64,000 nucleotides of DNA from Daphnia carinata. Lineage: Eukaryota; Arthropoda; Branchiopoda; Diplostraca; Daphniidae. Each line of letters begins with the position of its first letter. The first letter of the stretch is position 1. The stretch spans positions 3,100,001 through 3,164,000 of the forward strand of contig NC_081333.1 of assembly GCF_022539665.2 (NCBI RefSeq), written 5' to 3'. Below, piece by piece: positions 59,457 through 64,000 of the stretch. A program made the position numbers and the translations under genes. The notes under the pieces were generated by a model. The model made no database searches. It was not told the origin of the DNA and was given only the letters and a program-made list of their open reading frames with translations.

Positions 59457-61548
59457 ATGCAATTAAAAGCGTCCGTTATTTTCATCGTTTTCACGCTGGG
59501 ACTGTGCACGATCGGGAGTAGCCTCCAACACGATGGTAAGTCAATACAAGATTCTCAGGATCTTGTAAATTCAAAATCGCAAGGTGTCATTGTTAAACTT
59601 CCATGAAAACTAATTACTTTTTACGTACAATTTAACGGTAGCTAAAAATTATTGTTTCAAACGTGATGCTTGTTTTCACAACAAACTATTGAGCATGCAA
59701 AGAGTCACGTACACATGTGATCCGAGCCTCACGTCTTTTGGACGTTCGTGAACTTTTCCTTACTCTTTTGCTCATCCCAAAGAGATTTATCTTATCTGAC
59801 TGGCAGCTGTCTGACCAGAGAAAACATGGTATTAAATATCTCCTTCCGTATACTATGCAGATATACTCATTGCCGTTGGCGATCAACTTGGATTTCTAAC
59901 CAATGGAAGCTTGTACCGCACGCTGACGTTAGATTCTTTCAATGCATCAAAGTTGTCAGCCCTAACGTACGATGCCACAACACGGAAGTTATTCTTCTCC
60001 GATCGACGACATCGAAACGGTCACATTTTCAGTATCAAACTTGACAACGAAGCACGTCATACTGTGGAAGATATCGTCAAAAGTAGGTCAGACATTTATC
60101 ACGTTACCACAATGTTGGCTAATTAGTTTGTTCTTTGATTGAAAACAGAAAACAGCAATGAAACTGTGGAGAGTTTGGCGTACGATCCTGTAGATCAAAT
60201 GCTATTATGGACCGATGGATTTAATCGATCCATCCGTCGTGTTCAAGTCGATCACGACAGCGTTCACGTTGAAGAGAGCGCAACTGTTGAGATTGTGCAT
60301 TTCTTGGACAAAGAAGATAAACCACGTGGATTGGTGGCCGATCCGTGCACCAGGTATAAACATATCAATATTCCATAAACAAGGTTTTTTATAAAGACAT
60401 TATTGTTTCAGAAATTTATATTGGACAAACCGGTACATGTCCCACCCGACTATTGAACGTTCGTTTCTCAATGGAAGTCATCGAGAAGTTCTCATTAAGA
60501 CTGATTTGTTGTTGCCCAACGCACTCGACCTGGACGTGCAAGAACAGATGTTGTACTGGGCTGACAATCACCGCAAGGGCTACTTTAGCATCGAAAGAAG
60601 CTTCGTGAATGGCACGGGAAAACAAGAAATTTATCGAGGAATCGGCCAGTTTGTCGTCAGTCTAGCAGTATGTAAACAATCCGTCCTTTCTTTAGAGATC
60701 CTTTTGTCTTTATTGTCCATTCTCTTACAAGGTGGGCACTGATTACGTGTACTGGAGCGACTACGATCACAAACACATTTGGTCTTTACCCAAGGATGGA
60801 TCTTCTAAGAATCCCATCATACTCCGCACATTCCGTAATCCAGTAATGGGCGTCACAATCTTTCGTCATCAACCTTATGATTGCAGAGTAGTTTCTGTTC
60901 CAATTGAAAATTCTGAACTGCCTGTCCAGCAAGAACAGCTATCCAAATACGACGATGCTGATTTGTGTTTAGGTTTTTGCTACAATAACGGGGACTGTAT
61001 TCTTGTTAATTCCGATTTACGTTGCAGGTAAATATGCTCTTAATTTCCTATCTTGATAATACCTCACTCGATTGATTGGTTATAGTTGTCCGGTCGGATT
61101 CAGCGGCGAACGATGTGAATTAGAGTCTGGCAAAAAGGATTGCGAAACTTTCGTTGACAGCAATCAATTCCAGATAATATTTCTGATATGCATAATTATT
61201 ACGTGCGTGATCTTGCTCGTTATTGCGGTGATGCTCAGTGTTCAATTTATGAAGTTAACGCGTGAGAAGCAACCCCGAGTGTTTCGAAGGAGGTTTCTGG
61301 CACGCCCTAACAAAAATGAAAACACTTTGCCAGTTCATGATTTGGAGGATTGCTGCAATTCATTCGCCATGTGTGAAAGGGTAATACAATGTGCTTTATT
61401 ATGATTCACAACATAAATAATTGACAAAGAAAATTTTCGTTATTTTTAGCCGTGTGCCCAGCAACAGAACGTAAACGCCACAGCAAAGGAGTTAGGCTGG
61501 GAAAACAATGGGGCGGATTGTTCTGTTCTGCTCAAATGTGAATTTTGA
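59457..61548 (+). CDS. Cueball-like YWTD/EGF transmembrane protein
   Basis: A 483-residue type I membrane protein in seven exons: 59457-59535, 59861-60082, 60149-60353, 60412-60667, 60732-61027, 61086-61380 and 61450-61548. It has a signal peptide (ASVIFIVFTLGLCTIG), then LDL-receptor-type YWTD propeller repeats visible as LLWTDGFNRSI, NLYWTNRYM, MLYWADNHR and YVYWSDYDH. One EGF-like module follows (CLGFCYNNGDC, then CPVGFSGERC), then a transmembrane helix (IIFLICIIITCVILLVIAVM) and a short tail with several Cys. This order matches Drosophila Cueball, which is needed in the germ line, but the orthology is inferred. The initiator follows AT-rich sequence with no alternative in-frame ATG. Confidence 0.85.
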
Positions 61549-62429
61549 TATCGATCGAGGATTCATTGCTATTCCGTCAATGAATACCATGAACATGCAT
61601 AGAATTTTATCATTGTAAACTATCATCGTTCATTTGTGTCGCCAAAGTGTTTCTCATTGGATTACTTTTGTCAATGGGCCCATTGCTTAACGTTCCCGTC
61701 GTTTTCGCAAATCGTACGTGGTTGTGTTTGTAAAATACAAACAGAGTCGTGAAAATAATCTGCTGGATCCTCGAAACTGGTTGATTTCAGTGGAAATTAG
61801 ATTTTTTAAATTATTATAACAAAAGAAATTCGAACCCGTGTAATTGGTATGGCAGCCGGAAACTATGTCACATCGCCATACTTACTTTACGATTACCTAG
61901 GGGGCGCTCAACCGTGAATAATATTTCTTTTATTAATATTTTTGCAGGGTCATTTGAAAAGATACGAATCTGTCTATCCGGTTTTCTTTTGCTATCCGAA
62001 GCCGACCCAAACCGAAATCTAGCAGTTCGGTGGGCCAGCGGCCATACCTTCGTGAGTCCGTTCTTTGTTCTTGTCACGTTACAAGTTTTATACCACTCCG
62101 TTGTATACGTCTCTCCCCCTTTCTCTGACGTGATCAAATACATTCGATTTTTGCATCATTCACAGTTTTTTATTGCAATCGGCAAATGTTATGTGCAAGA
62201 AAAGTGCGCCTGGAAAGGGTTAGATTAAAGTCATAAAGCTGGCAGTGGAATAACAAAATATATCATAATTCAAATCCGCAAAAGCAGATCTGGAAGTTAT
62301 TTTGTTTGCACACCCCACCTGTTTTTATCGCTTCATGTGCTTGTTTTTTTTTTCTTGTTTTTTCCCATCGGTAACTTCTTTTTCATCTCGACAGTTCCTA
62401 GAATCTCCAAACATTTTCAGAAAAAAATT

Positions 62430-62640
62430 CGCAAGTGCGTCAAAATTTGGGGGAAGGGTGAACAAAAATCCATGATGGCCGCCCCTTTTTTTTCCGAATC
62501 ACAAGCACATGAAAATGGGGGAAGGGCGAACAGAAATCCATGATGGCCGCTCTCTCTATCTTTTTTTTTGAGACACACAAGGGCATGCAGAAGTGGGGGG
62601 GAAGGGAGTACAAAATTCCATGATGGCCGCTTTCACTTTC
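62430..62640. repeat. Three tandem copies of an ATGATGGCCGC repeat
   Basis: Three copies of a unit with a G-rich part (GGGGGAAGGG), a linker (ACAAAAATCC-like) and the constant core CCATGATGGCCGC, followed by a T-rich tract. The cores are at about 62,470, 62,538 and 62,618, so spacing is 68 and 80 bp. The core is conserved better than the linkers. It resembles the YY1/Pho-type site (GCCAT on the opposite strand). Confidence 0.75.
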
Positions 62641-62861
62641 TTTCTAATCCCCCAGCAGCTGTCAGTCAGCGTTGACGCGTTGGCACTAACCTTAACGACT
62701 TGTAAGCGGCCACTGTGTCGATAAGACGAGATGTGAAACACTTTGGCGGAAAAATAAGCTCTAACTATTCCCCATGGATCTTCCTTTTTTCAGAAAGTTC
62801 TCACGGCTTCAAACGTTGTTTCTTCGTTAGTGTTTTTGTTTTTGCCTTATTCTTGTTACCA

Positions 62862-62939
62862 TGAGCGACAGTAAATTCGCATTTTTGCTGCTCGTCTTTA
62901 CAACTGTAGCCATAGACGAAAAACAGTTGGATTTTGGAT
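62862..62939 (+). other. Micro-ORF with hydrophobic N-terminus
   Basis: An ATG in a good context (TTACCATGA) opens 25 codons, MSDSKFAFLLLVFTTVAIDE onward, ending with TAA. AATAAA follows within 15 bases. It is too short for confidence; it could be an untranslated exon or a tiny secreted peptide. Confidence 0.2.
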
Positions 62940-63136
62940 AAATTAAATAAAAGGTACTAAAGTTGTTTTTGTTGCTTTATCGAATTTTTTTTGTCCTTAA
63001 ACATCACGTGATCGCAAGATATCAACAAGATGTCGATCTAAATCTGTAACATCAGACCGATATCAAACTGATAGTATCTCGACGCTATATTCAAGTTTAA
63101 TGCTGGAGTCATTTGATTTTCTAGACGTGTTCTACT

Positions 63137-64000
63137 ATGACGAAATTAAGTATCATCCTAGTCCTTCTATTTACGGTGGAGCAGATTCGGAGCTCTCCGG
63201 CCGGCCGAGTCGAACAGGTAGTTCTTGACACGTATGAAATCAAGGCGAGGGCCGTCCTGGATCGTGTGCCTCTCATCGATGGGTAAAAGAAGCTTAATTA
63301 TTTAAAGTAGCCAGTTTTTTGCATGATGAATTTACTTTTTTAGCCACAATGACTTTGCCATGTCCCTACGTTACTATGCAAGGAACCAAGTTGGAGATCT
63401 GGACATCAATGATTTAACCACCTTGGAACCGTGGGCCAGTTCCCCTTCGTCACACACGGATATCAATAGACTTCGTCAAGGAAAAGTCGGCGCCCAGGTA
63501 AATTACAGTTTTAAGTATAGCAGTAAAATAGTGAAAAACATTTGTTATTGAATTCTCATAGTTTTGGTCAGCCTACGTGGGTTGCACAACCCAATACAAG
63601 GACGCTGTGTCTAAAACATGGGAACAGATTGACGTCATCCATCGATTTGTGGATGCTAATCCGACTACCTTTGAATTCGTTACATCTGCGCAAGGTACGT
63701 ATGATAACTCAATATGAAGTTAATGAAGCAGATCGCTTGCAATTTTAAAAATAAGGGATTGAGGACGCGTTCACCCAGGGGAAAATTGGAAGTCTGATTG
63801 GAGTTGAAGGTGGCCATTCAATCGATAGCTCTTTGGCCGTTCTCCGTATGATGTACGACATGGGTGTACGTTACATGACAATGACGCATTCATGTGCTAC
63901 TCCATGGTAATAGAATAAATAAAATTTCGTGCGTAATCAATAAGCGAATGTATTTTAACTAGGGCCGATAATTCGCAAGTGGATAATCCAGGCGGTGTAG
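63137..64000 (+). CDS. Membrane dipeptidase (renal dipeptidase family), 5' part
   Basis: A zinc metallopeptidase of family M19, which cleaves dipeptides outside the cell and is usually GPI-anchored; the window cuts its 3' part. Exons are 63137-63282, 63344-63497, 63562-63694, 63756-63906 and 63963 onward, in phase. A signal peptide ([17 protein letters not shown]) leads into VPLIDGHND, whose His and Asp are zinc ligands. [20 protein letters not shown] and [20 protein letters not shown] match the family; the Glu of GVEGG bridges the two metals. The last readable segment is [20 protein letters not shown]. Other zinc ligands lie beyond the window end. Confidence 0.92.

Larger units (their letters stand above)
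61549..63136. other. Intergenic between Cueball-like and dipeptidase genes
   Basis: No established gene. It contains the triplicated YY1-like repeat at 62,430-62,640 and a 25-codon frame at 62,862, both listed separately. Confidence 0.4.

Noticed and set aside
61820-61860. Possible tRNA B-box (GGTTCGAA on the minus strand)
   Set aside because: No matching A-box, acceptor stem or cloverleaf could be drawn around it.

Overview
The window is arthropod nuclear DNA, most likely from a cladoceran crustacean such as Daphnia. The reasons are a complete peroxidasin gene, a complete chitin synthase gene, many short (about 60-100 bp) GT-AG introns, and a long tandem array of small kinase genes. The species assignment is inference. 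All gene models below are my own hand-spliced reconstructions. Reading frames were checked across exon junctions, but boundaries may be off by a base or two and no transcript data were available.

Layout. (1) Bases 1-26,624, plus strand: a duplicated, partly decayed cluster. It holds nine IRE1-type kinase loci (seven apparently complete, one cut by the window edge, one dead fragment), one intact short-chain dehydrogenase/reductase (SDR) with two broken copies, and two ionotropic-glutamate-receptor-like genes (one intact, one broken). A dispersed repeat with a CACGTG core occurs five times. Order and similarity suggest that bases 1-9,300 and 9,300-21,500 descend from one block that was duplicated and then rearranged. 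(2) 27,700-33,572, plus: two tandem SLC34-type sodium/phosphate cotransporters of eight exons each with matching phases. (3) 33,908-34,886, plus: a diamine-acetyltransferase-like GNAT gene. (4) 35,503-47,438, minus: peroxidasin, 1,518 aa, with a long first intron. (5) 52,295-58,250, minus: chitin synthase, 1,570 aa in 15 exons. (6) 59,104-59,277, minus: a possible small cysteine-rich protein exon. (7) 59,457-61,548, plus: a Cueball-like YWTD/EGF membrane protein. (8) 63,137 to the window end, plus: the 5' part of a membrane dipeptidase.

How the genes fit together. Peroxidasin (basement-membrane cross-linking) and chitin synthase (cuticle) are conserved extracellular-matrix genes. The two phosphate transporters are clear paralogs. 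The kinase array is the most unusual part. Each gene encodes little more than a kinase domain resembling that of IRE1, with no lumenal, transmembrane or RNase part. At least two members have lost catalytic residues (HRD to HRN; one also DFG to DFV), so active kinases and probable pseudokinases lie side by side. Two members appear to start at an ATG that forms the last three bases of a tiny first exon.
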